From Bacteroidaceae bacterium (lineage in GTDB: Bacteria; Bacteroidota; Bacteroidia; Bacteroidales; Bacteroidaceae): 61,841 nt of DNA. A program made the translations under genes and the position numbers. The notes beneath the pieces are model-generated. The model worked only from the letters and a program-made list of their open reading frames with translations, had not been told where the DNA came from and made no database searches. Of the stretch, positions 8,336-16,233 are shown piece after piece. Numbering within the stretch: position 1 is the first letter of the stretch; each line of letters starts with the position of its first letter. The stretch is from contig JAKSLI010000013.1 of the NCBI GenBank assembly GCA_024401305.1, positions 1-61,841 on the forward strand. The letters run 5' to 3'.

Positions 8336-10798
8336 ATGCAACATTTCAATAACAAAATACTTTCTCTTCTCGTAGCTTTCACGGCTGCTATATTGCTTCC
8401 TTCTGTGGCGTTTGCTCAGGAAGGAGCTTTCCGAGATGTTGACTTCCAGGTGGTGCTGAAGAACAAATCGACTGGCAAGGCTGAGTATGAGCCTGTGCAG
8501 TATTGTGTGGTAAAGTCTGCCCGCAAGGCACACGATGTTCGTATCGCACTCGAAAAGGCTGTTTCCGAGCAGGAAGAAGACCTCGCTGCAGAGCCTTCAA
8601 AATATATTGACAAGGCACTGAAGAAGCAGAATGTTGTGTTCCAGATTTCGGCAAACAACGGTACTTTCCGCGCCCATGTGGAAGACGGAATGGCTGTTGT
8701 CATCCTTGCTCAGTCAACATACGTTCGCGTGGAGGAGATCACTCCTAACAAGAACAGCTACAAGTTGGAGATTGAAATGCGTGCTCTTCAGGAGGTAACG
8801 GTTGTTGACCGTCGCCGTCGTGGACCGGAGTTCAAGAAGGTGCCAGGCATCGATACTGGTTTTGAGGTGCGCTTCACTTGCCCGGTGTTCCTTCCAAAGG
8901 GCTATACTCGCGAAGACACTCGACTTGCAATACAGCCAATGGTTATCGACTGCCAGACGGAAGATACAATAGCTTACGCAGACCCAATCGTGTTTGAGGG
9001 TGGCAAATATCATAAGATGCAGAACAAGCGCATGGGCTTCAACTATATGAAGAACGACCCTGTAGCGCCTTATTACGACAGTTCAATACAGCTCAACAGC
9101 AACGAGCCGTTTGAATATGTCTATACAACAACCTTCCGCAAGCCTGACAAGGACAAGACCTACAAGGGCGCTTACCGCACAATCGTGGAAGACTACTCTC
9201 ATGTGGTGTTCGACAATGGCGGTCTTGGCACTGGTTCGTGTCTCGCTTTCCGTCCGTTCAAGTTCCTCAACTTCGATGTTGCCAAGGCTACAATGCCTCT
9301 CAACGACGAATTCCGCGTTGATGCAGCGTCAAACTATATGGCTGTTGACCGCAAGCTTACGCTCACTTTCGAGATGGGTAAGGACGTGCTTACAAGCGAC
9401 TCCATCAACGATAAGGAGTTCGGCAGACTCATCGCTGAGCTCAAGTCATACGGCGACAAGCTCTACAAGGTGCAGGTGGAAGGTGCTGCTTCGGCAGAAG
9501 GTAACGAGGTGTCGAACAAGAACCTCGCTGCAAAGCGTGCTGCCCGTGCCGTGGCTATTATCCAGAACGGTCTCGGTCGCAATGCAGATGTGCGCATCCC
9601 TGCTCCATTGGTAAAGGTTCACTCATGGACAGATGTGGCAGACGAACTCCTGAAGCAGGGCTACAGAGTGGAATCGAACAAGGTGCATGAGGTCGTGGCT
9701 GCCAGTGGCAACGGCAATCCTTCGGCAGCGATGAAGGGTCTTGAGTTCTACAATACTCTCATCGAGCCTATCCTCGCCAAGCAGCGTATCATGCGATGCA
9801 CTTACCAGTATGAGATGGACCATGTGATGACTCCACAGGAAGCTGCTGAGGAATACTATCGCAACAAGGACAAGTATCTCAGCGACGAGAAGGACTTTTC
9901 CGATGGCGACTACTACAACCTCTTCCAGGTTATTACCAACGAGAAGGATGTTGACGACCTTACCGACATCGCTTACCGCCACATCCTCAAGACTCCGGGC
10001 TACGAGATGAACAAGTTCTCGCCTTATGTTGCAAACAAGAAGGCGTTGAAGTGCATTCGCAAAGGTACGCCTGACCCAAGTATCCTGCGTCCGTTTATCG
10101 ACTATAATATAAAGAATGTAAACCAGCGCAAGCAGATTAACCAGTTCTCTTCAATCGTAATCAACCGTGAGGAGATTCTTGCTAATCAGGCTATCATGTA
10201 CTTCCAGGAGATGCAACTCGACACTGCGCAGTACATCATCGACTGGCTTCCAAAGAACCTTGGCACAGAGCGCATCGTGAAGTTTGTTGACTTCATCCGC
10301 CTTTATTTCAAGGACCGCACACAGGAAGAGGATGCCCGCTACAACGAGGCGTTCGACTATGTGCTCGACTCAAGTCCTGAGAACCGTGCCATCATCTTCA
10401 CGGAGCTTCGCCAGCAGCTTGGAAAGACTGTTAATCAGGCAGAGTTCTATGTGAACCTCCTTGACGACAATAATCCGAAGAAGTGGTATCTGAAAGGTTT
10501 GCTCTATGCGGAACAGGCAGGAAAGGAACCTAAGGTGCTCGACAATACGCCTTATTTCCTCGCTTATTTCCAGCATAGCTTCGACCTTGAGCCACGTTAC
10601 GAACGACTCTTCCACAACGAAGGCTCCATCGACGACGATCTTCGCAAGAAGTTCCCTTACAAGAAGAAGGACAAGGACAAGTATCGCGCCAAGTTTGCTG
10701 CCATCAAGGCAATCGACCCGTTTAATGCTCTTCAGAACGCAGATGCTGCAAAGGAACTGAACGACGAACCAAATCTCACTGACGACCAGCAAAAGTAA
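8336..10798 (+). CDS. Large secreted protein with OmpA-like peptidoglycan-binding domain
   Basis: 820 aa with a signal peptide ending near AFAQ. The N-terminal 300 residues look beta-rich. Residues about 370-430 contain an OmpA-like core: a GAASAEGN turn followed by NKNLAAKRAARAVAII, matching the D/S..G....N..LS..RA..V pattern of peptidoglycan-binding OmpA domains. The C-terminal half is helical and repeat-like (TPR-type spacing) and ends in a charged tail. Together this suggests a periplasmic scaffold tying outer-membrane partners to the wall. Related proteins sit beside DUF3575 genes in other Bacteroidota. The domain limits are approximate. Confidence 0.7.
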   Translation: MQHFNNKILSLLVAFTAAILLPSVAFAQEGAFRDVDFQVVLKNKSTGKAEYEPVQYCVVKSARKAHDVRIALEKAVSEQEEDLAAEPSKYIDKALKKQNVVFQISANNGTFRAHVEDGMAVVILAQSTYVRVEEITPNKNSYKLEIEMRALQEVTVVDRRRRGPEFKKVPGIDTGFEVRFTCPVFLPKGYTREDTRLAIQPMVIDCQTEDTIAYADPIVFEGGKYHKMQNKRMGFNYMKNDPVAPYYDSSIQLNSNEPFEYVYTTTFRKPDKDKTYKGAYRTIVEDYSHVVFDNGGLGTGSCLAFRPFKFLNFDVAKATMPLNDEFRVDAASNYMAVDRKLTLTFEMGKDVLTSDSINDKEFGRLIAELKSYGDKLYKVQVEGAASAEGNEVSNKNLAAKRAARAVAIIQNGLGRNADVRIPAPLVKVHSWTDVADELLKQGYRVESNKVHEVVAASGNGNPSAAMKGLEFYNTLIEPILAKQRIMRCTYQYEMDHVMTPQEAAEEYYRNKDKYLSDEKDFSDGDYYNLFQVITNEKDVDDLTDIAYRHILKTPGYEMNKFSPYVANKKALKCIRKGTPDPSILRPFIDYNIKNVNQRKQINQFSSIVINREEILANQAIMYFQEMQLDTAQYIIDWLPKNLGTERIVKFVDFIRLYFKDRTQEEDARYNEAFDYVLDSSPENRAIIFTELRQQLGKTVNQAEFYVNLLDDNNPKKWYLKGLLYAEQAGKEPKVLDNTPYFLAYFQHSFDLEPRYERLFHNEGSIDDDLRKKFPYKKKDKDKYRAKFAAIKAIDPFNALQNADAAKELNDEPNLTDDQQK

Positions 10799-10832
10799 TC
10801 AAGGCTTGGCAGGCAATCAAAATTAGTCTCAA

Positions 10833-12833
10833 ATGAAATTCATCAAATACATATTTCTGTTCTTCGCTTTCCCGCTCTGTGTAAGCGCTCAGGAGAATAT
10901 TCCTGACTCGCTCATCGACGAGGAAGCGGTGGATTCTTCCCTTATCACAAGGCGCAATGTGGCTACCAATTTCAATTATCTTGACCACATTCTTGAAGGC
11001 AGATACTTGGCTCAAGGCGACCAGTTTACGAAGAAATGGAACGACCATCTCTTTATCGAAGCTGGTATGGGATTGGAACAAATCGTGGCTCCATCAAACA
11101 GCTATTCGCTCACGCCGTTCACTTACGCGAAGTTTGCAGTGGGCAAGCAGTTCAATCCGAAGCATTCACTTCGCCTTTCGCTCCATGGTGCATACGCTTA
11201 TCAGAAGAAGCAGGAGTATTTCATGTATCAGGTTGGAGCAAAGCTTGACCATATCTTTGACATGTCAAGCTATTTTGCAGGCTACGATCCAACGCGCCGT
11301 CTCAGTGTTTCTACTGTTGTCGGTGTTGGTGGTGCGCGTTCGCAGTATCTTTTGAACAACAGAAAGAAGGATTCCGGCATAGCAGTAGAAGGTCATCTAG
11401 GACTTCAGTTCAAGATATTCACTGGTCCTCAGGGCTACATCAATATTGAACCATACGCTGGTATCTCTTCTGACCCGATAGACATCAGCGACAAGAGGAA
11501 CTGGCGCGACTATGATGCTTTCTATGGCGCAAACCTCACTTATGTGTATTACTTGCGCAACAACCTCTCTCCAGAGGCGCGTGCTGAATATATGGTGAAG
11601 CGAATCCTGAAGGACGAGCTTACTTCCGACTCTACTCTCTTCTCTTGGCGTAAGCCGCTCTTCGTGGAAATGGCAAACTCTGCTCATTTGCTTAACGCGC
11701 CTGAATTGCCATCAATGCAGACACTTGGTCTCGGCTACACTGTCAGCCTTGGCGCTTGGCTTTCGCCTGCTATTGCATTGAGAGGAAGCGTGGCAAGCGA
11801 GAATGTAGTGTTCACGCATACTGATGTTCCAATGAGATTCAATGATGCGAACAATATCCATCAGACGCAAGGAACTACTGATTCGCAGGCTGGAAACTAT
11901 CTCGGCTTGAGGGCAGAAGCGCTCCTCAATCCGCTTGGCTTTGTGCGTAATTACGATTGGGACTCTCGCTTTGGTCTCTATGTCCTTGGTGGACTTCAGG
12001 TAGGTAAGCTATGGAAGCGCCATTACCAAGAGAACGACATTTCTGCCTATTACCAGGGTTATACCGGCGGTTTCCATTTCTGGGCACGTCTTTCGGAAGG
12101 CTTACAGGTTTTCATGGAACCTCGTATTGAGCATTTTGAATATCATAAGCCACGCAATGGCAAGCCTGCAAACTGGCGTTACCACGACAATCTTTGGAGC
12201 GTGAATGTCGGTATGACTGTTTCTACGCGAACTCGCAAATACACCGACTGGAAACTTTGGGAGGAGCGTGACCAGTCGCAGTTCATGAATAAGTTCGTTG
12301 TTGGTGCTGGTGGCGGTATCAACTACTTGCAGAAGCGTGCGCAGTTCGTCGAAACTGGACTTAAGCTTGGCTTCAACCTCTATGGATTCCTCGAGTATCA
12401 TCTCAATGCACTACACTCTGTTCGCCTCTCTGCCGATGGTGTATATCATCCATTGAAGTACTATAGTAACAAAAAAGACGATCCTACACCAACGAGACGC
12501 TATGCCAATGCATTCATCTCATTGGATTATCAGCTGAACATCACGAACCTCCTCAATGCTCAGGATCCTGATCTCCGCACGTTTGAGGCGTTCGCCTTCG
12601 TCGGACCTTCCATCGTGAGCGGCATCGATCGCGAGCAAATCACTACGCCGCAACCTACAGTGAATCTCGGTGCCAAGCTCCTATACCACGTGAACCGTCA
12701 CCTCGGTATCCATATCACACCAACATTCTATTATGTTCCTAAATGGATAAAGAGTAATTTCTACGACAAGCAGCATCTTGCTGCAGTGACATTCATTGAG
12801 ACTCTCAACGCCGGCGTTCAATATACTTTCTAG
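10833..12833 (+). CDS. Outer-membrane beta-barrel protein, 666 aa
   Basis: A signal peptide (cleavage after VSAQ) precedes a long run of amphipathic strands with many Tyr, Phe and Gly, ending in a terminal strand NAGVQYTF with C-terminal Phe, the usual BAM-recognition end. Two similar halves can be seen: each contains an ARAEYMV/LRLSADGVY-type strand with a loop and a LSPE/NPLGF-type turn, so the barrel may have arisen by duplication. It follows the OmpA-like gene by 34 bp. I do not recognise a named family. A porin-like or assembly-platform role is inferred from structure and operon only. Confidence 0.65.
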   Translation: MKFIKYIFLFFAFPLCVSAQENIPDSLIDEEAVDSSLITRRNVATNFNYLDHILEGRYLAQGDQFTKKWNDHLFIEAGMGLEQIVAPSNSYSLTPFTYAKFAVGKQFNPKHSLRLSLHGAYAYQKKQEYFMYQVGAKLDHIFDMSSYFAGYDPTRRLSVSTVVGVGGARSQYLLNNRKKDSGIAVEGHLGLQFKIFTGPQGYINIEPYAGISSDPIDISDKRNWRDYDAFYGANLTYVYYLRNNLSPEARAEYMVKRILKDELTSDSTLFSWRKPLFVEMANSAHLLNAPELPSMQTLGLGYTVSLGAWLSPAIALRGSVASENVVFTHTDVPMRFNDANNIHQTQGTTDSQAGNYLGLRAEALLNPLGFVRNYDWDSRFGLYVLGGLQVGKLWKRHYQENDISAYYQGYTGGFHFWARLSEGLQVFMEPRIEHFEYHKPRNGKPANWRYHDNLWSVNVGMTVSTRTRKYTDWKLWEERDQSQFMNKFVVGAGGGINYLQKRAQFVETGLKLGFNLYGFLEYHLNALHSVRLSADGVYHPLKYYSNKKDDPTPTRRYANAFISLDYQLNITNLLNAQDPDLRTFEAFAFVGPSIVSGIDREQITTPQPTVNLGAKLLYHVNRHLGIHITPTFYYVPKWIKSNFYDKQHLAAVTFIETLNAGVQYTF

Positions 12834-12908
12834 CCTCACCCCCAACCCCTCTCCATAATGAGAGGGGAGTGTCCTTCGGAATGTAAATTGCAAATCTGTA
12901 AATTGTAA
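12834..12908. repeat. REP-like hairpin and GTAAATT iterations in an operon spacer
   Basis: CCCCTCTC (12846-12853) pairs with GAGAGGGG (12860-12867), preceded by a C-rich tract (TCACCCCCAACC), resembling the REP-type palindromes seen elsewhere in this window. From about 12880 to the next start codon the sequence is GTAAAT-type 8-mer iterations, the last of which contains the ATG at 12909. There is no T run, so this is not an obvious terminator. Confidence 0.65.
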
Positions 12909-14390
12909 ATGAAACGAATCCTCCCTATACTTCTTCTCCTCATCTCCGGGGCAAGTCTCCATGCACAGAACGATGCTGAGGCAACCATTGCCGCCCTTGA
13001 GCCTGTGATATATGCTTATCACGGTCAGCTTCGCATGGATTCCACAAAGCTCGTGCAGAACATTGCAAAGCGCTATGCAAAGAATCCTCGAGTGCTTCTT
13101 GCCATCGCTTCCATGTTCTATAACGCTCAGGACAGTGCTGCTGCCCATCGTTTCGAGGATAAGGTGCTCAAGCATGATCCTAAATACGCGCTTGCGTACG
13201 TAGTTCGTGGCGATGCCTGCATGCACCTTTATCAGGACACTGTTGCAGCGAAGCAGTGGTATCAAAAGGCTATTGCGGCTGATCCTAACGATCCTTCAGG
13301 CTATGAGGCGATGGTGAGATACCACGTAAACCAGAAGAACTATTCTGACTCCACATACGCCTTTGCCTATGCTCAGCAGCTCATTGAGAATGCAAACACG
13401 GACAAGAGTCGTATGGCTGCTGCGGAAATGATTCGCAAGACTGGTGGTACTCAAGACCAGTCTGTGGAACTCCTCAGCAATATCACGCTCGACGGCATGA
13501 ACGAGAAGGACCTTGCCCGCTATGCCTTCCTGCTCTCTTCAAATGGCATGACAGAGAAGTGCCAAGCAGCTGTTGATAAGGGTATTGCAGAATATCCAGG
13601 CAACTACTACTTCTATCGCGTCGGCATGTACAATTATGCAAACCAGTCGAACTATGAGCAGGCGGAGAAGATGGGCGAGAAACTCTTCTCAATGCTTCCA
13701 ACCGACAGTATCTCTACCGAAGATTACCGCATCTACAGCTACTGCTTCACTGCAAAGGGAGAGAACGATGAGGCTCTGCGCCTTCTTTGGAAAGCCCTCG
13801 ATACCACAAACCCTTCATGGGCAGCAGCTCAGCAACTCAAGGCACGCATAGAGGATGTCTATAAGGAAAGTGCTCAGCAATACATGGAACGCGGCAATTA
13901 CGAGCAGGCAGCCGACCTCCTGAACCAGGGCATCGACGCCTTCTTCGCCCACGACGATGAGTATCGCGCAGTTCATGTCTATGGAACTCTCGGTACGATG
14001 TATGCGCAGACATGGGCGGAAGAGCTCAATGGAACGGATAAACTCGTGCCATACAACAAGGCGTTGGCAATGTATAAGGACATGACAGACAGATGTAAGG
14101 ATGAGGACTACAAGACGTCCGGTCTCTACCGACAGTTCTTCCTCTCTTACTTCATCAGCCAGATAGACCAATCGGTATCCGTGGAACCATACGTAAAGGC
14201 ATTTGCCGACCGCGTGATGTCGCACACTGAACTCGGTTATTACGACAAGAATCTCACAAAGGCTCTCCAGGTTCTCGCTACCGTAAACCCTACCGAGGCA
14301 CTTTCCCTTGCTCGTCAGTACCGCAACAAATATCCTAATCTCGCCGACAACGACCTCGATGTACTTATCGACAAGCTATCGGCAAAGTAA
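12909..14390 (+). CDS. Secreted TPR-repeat protein
   Basis: 493 aa, with a signal peptide (cleavage near LHAQ). The remainder is helical tetratricopeptide repeats with clear units such as ALAYVVRGDACMHLYQD and YEQAADLLNQGIDAFFA, and A-L-Y positions at 34-residue spacing. TPR arrays in the periplasm usually hold multi-protein complexes together. As the last gene of the six-gene envelope operon it is probably a scaffold for the barrel and OmpA-like proteins. A strong terminator follows 20 bp after the stop. No catalytic motif is seen. Confidence 0.8.
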   Translation: MKRILPILLLLISGASLHAQNDAEATIAALEPVIYAYHGQLRMDSTKLVQNIAKRYAKNPRVLLAIASMFYNAQDSAAAHRFEDKVLKHDPKYALAYVVRGDACMHLYQDTVAAKQWYQKAIAADPNDPSGYEAMVRYHVNQKNYSDSTYAFAYAQQLIENANTDKSRMAAAEMIRKTGGTQDQSVELLSNITLDGMNEKDLARYAFLLSSNGMTEKCQAAVDKGIAEYPGNYYFYRVGMYNYANQSNYEQAEKMGEKLFSMLPTDSISTEDYRIYSYCFTAKGENDEALRLLWKALDTTNPSWAAAQQLKARIEDVYKESAQQYMERGNYEQAADLLNQGIDAFFAHDDEYRAVHVYGTLGTMYAQTWAEELNGTDKLVPYNKALAMYKDMTDRCKDEDYKTSGLYRQFFLSYFISQIDQSVSVEPYVKAFADRVMSHTELGYYDKNLTKALQVLATVNPTEALSLARQYRNKYPNLADNDLDVLIDKLSAK

Positions 14391-14409
14391 TACTAATTCT
14401 TATAGAATA

Positions 14410-14452
14410 AATTAACCCCCGAAAGTTATACAAAAACTTTCGGGGGTTAATT
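14410..14452. terminator. Bidirectional terminator between convergent genes
   Basis: An 18-bp perfect inverted repeat (14410-14427 with 14435-14452, core ACCCCCGAAAG) with a 7-nt loop lies between the plus-strand TPR gene and the minus-strand secreted-protein gene. A-rich and T-rich ends on both sides let it work in either direction. Confidence 0.85.
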
Positions 14453-14475
14453 GTGTTTATGGGGAACTTTTACTT

Positions 14476-16089
14476 TTACTTCTTCAAGTACTTCTTGCCG
14501 TTGACGATAACGATACCCTTAGCATCTGCGCCAACCTTCTGACCGAAGATGTTGTAAGCATTATTCTGCATCTTGCTTTCTGCATTCTGCATTGCCTTAA
14601 TGCCTGTAACTGTCTCAACAGTCTTCTCCTTGGTAGAGACATTGTAAGTGATGATGTCTGACCACATCTCTTCGTCGCCTACCTTGTAAACGCTTTGGAG
14701 ACCGAGAGTTGTAGGGCGGAGTTCCTTAGGGAATGAGAGTACATGGTAAGAACCCTGGAAGTCAGTGCGGTTCAAAGAAGCGCCACGATCAGAGAAGCGT
14801 GCGTTCACGAGCCATTCGTCCTTGAATGTACCATAGTAGTATTTCTCAAACTTCCACTGCTCGCCATCTACGAACACGCGGTAGTAGAGCCAGTCAGGGT
14901 TGATATAGTTGCCGTCAACGTCCTCTACAGGAACAACGTATGCCATGTTACAAGGAACTGTAAAGTACTGTGTATCAATGTCAAAGTAACGGATGTCTGG
15001 AGTTGCAGGCTTTGCTGCTACTGGATAGAATGGCTTCATGTCCTGTGAAGGGATTGACTGGCTGTAACCAGCATTTTTTGCCTTACCAAGGCAGAAGAGG
15101 ATACCGTCCTTACCAATCATAGAGCCGTCAGCCTCGTTGTAAGTAAGCTCTGCACAGTCCTTTGTCTTGTAGATTGGGTAACCGCTTGTGTCAAGTCCGT
15201 TGTATGCAGCTCCCTTGCAGTAGAGGAAGTAGAGATCATCGTAGAGACCTACATACTGACCGTTAGGAATCTTGATTGTATTGCCTTCGAGAGTACCCTT
15301 CACCCAAGCCTTGAGAGTCTTCTCAGAGAGTCCCTGGAAGTAGAAGTCGTTGCCCTGACGAGCTACGTAAACCATCATTGGGTAGTTGTACTGGTAGCTT
15401 GACTCGTATGCGAGAGAGTAAGGCTGAATCTCAACACCTTCTGGAACTGTTACGAGCTCATCGTTGAATGGAGTAAGCTCATAGCCGCTGTTGTAAGAGA
15501 ATACGCCGCCGTCCTCATTGCAGAGACAGATTTCAAGGTCTGTGTTTGTGAGAACGCCTGTTGCCTCGTCGTAGTCCATAGTGAACTCATCAGACTCCAT
15601 ATCGGCAAGTACGTCGTTGTTCTTGTTTGTGTATGCAAGGCTGACAAAGTAAGTGTAGCCGTCAACTTCGCGGTATGGCTGCATGTTGTCGAAAGTTACC
15701 TTCTTGTGGTCGGCAGACATTGTACCCTTTATCCATACATTGTAGAGGAAGTTGTTGATGATGTTCTGGATATAGACAGTCTCGCCATCAATGACAATCA
15801 TAGTCTTCTGAGCGTCACGGTCGATCCATTCGTCCATCTGCTGACTGTAATAGAAAGTGTGCATAGAGTAAGTTAGGAGATTTCCGTCTGGAGTGTCCTC
15901 AATAGGATGTCTCTTAGCCTTCTTCTTTGCTGTAAATTGGTTGCCACCAGCGAGTTGTGCTGGAGCTTCAACCTTCATTGGAGAGAGAGCAGTGTTCTGT
16001 GCAGTGCGTGGAGACACATGGAATGTCTGTGCACTCGCAGATACTGCAAGCATCAAGAAGAGTGATGCGATGAAGTAGAGTTTTTTCAT
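14476..16089 (-). CDS. Secreted beta-rich protein with C-terminal NGKK tail
   Basis: 537 aa from the ATG at 16089; the upstream in-frame ATG at 16131 lies in a REP-like element and would spoil the signal peptide MKKLYFIASLFLML..SAQ. The body is beta-rich with repeated GNTIKIPNGQYV and AYNG motifs and no enzyme signature I recognise. The last 27 residues (YNIFGQKV, KGIVIVNGKKYLKK) resemble the type A C-terminal sorting domain of Type IX secretion substrates and match the tail of the 46440-48806 protein. Just before it, the segment MQNAESKMQNN is encoded by an iterated (AGAATGC) tract, so the repeat is read in frame. Confidence 0.65.
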   Translation of the reverse strand: MKKLYFIASLFLMLAVSASAQTFHVSPRTAQNTALSPMKVEAPAQLAGGNQFTAKKKAKRHPIEDTPDGNLLTYSMHTFYYSQQMDEWIDRDAQKTMIVIDGETVYIQNIINNFLYNVWIKGTMSADHKKVTFDNMQPYREVDGYTYFVSLAYTNKNNDVLADMESDEFTMDYDEATGVLTNTDLEICLCNEDGGVFSYNSGYELTPFNDELVTVPEGVEIQPYSLAYESSYQYNYPMMVYVARQGNDFYFQGLSEKTLKAWVKGTLEGNTIKIPNGQYVGLYDDLYFLYCKGAAYNGLDTSGYPIYKTKDCAELTYNEADGSMIGKDGILFCLGKAKNAGYSQSIPSQDMKPFYPVAAKPATPDIRYFDIDTQYFTVPCNMAYVVPVEDVDGNYINPDWLYYRVFVDGEQWKFEKYYYGTFKDEWLVNARFSDRGASLNRTDFQGSYHVLSFPKELRPTTLGLQSVYKVGDEEMWSDIITYNVSTKEKTVETVTGIKAMQNAESKMQNNAYNIFGQKVGADAKGIVIVNGKKYLKK

Positions 16090-16102
16090 AAATAGTGTAG
16101 CC

Positions 16103-16140
16103 CCACAAGCTCCCCAAAGGGGAGATGTCAATAGCTTTGT
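16103..16140. repeat. REP-like palindrome upstream of the secreted-protein gene
   Basis: CCCCACAAGCTCCCC then AAAGGGGA, with GTGGGA closing near 16140, forms nested inverted repeats. It shares the CTCCCC-CA/AAGGGGA core with the two REP-like elements inside the GH9 gene at 41107 and 42090, placing it in the same family. It lies in the leader of the minus-strand gene starting at 16089. Confidence 0.6.
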
Positions 16141-16233
16141 GGGATTGGTTTTAAGTTATTTGATTTTTATTATTTAATTTTTGGAATTATTGAAATCAGC
16201 CTTCAAGTCAATTAAAGGTTCCCCCTTCGGGGG

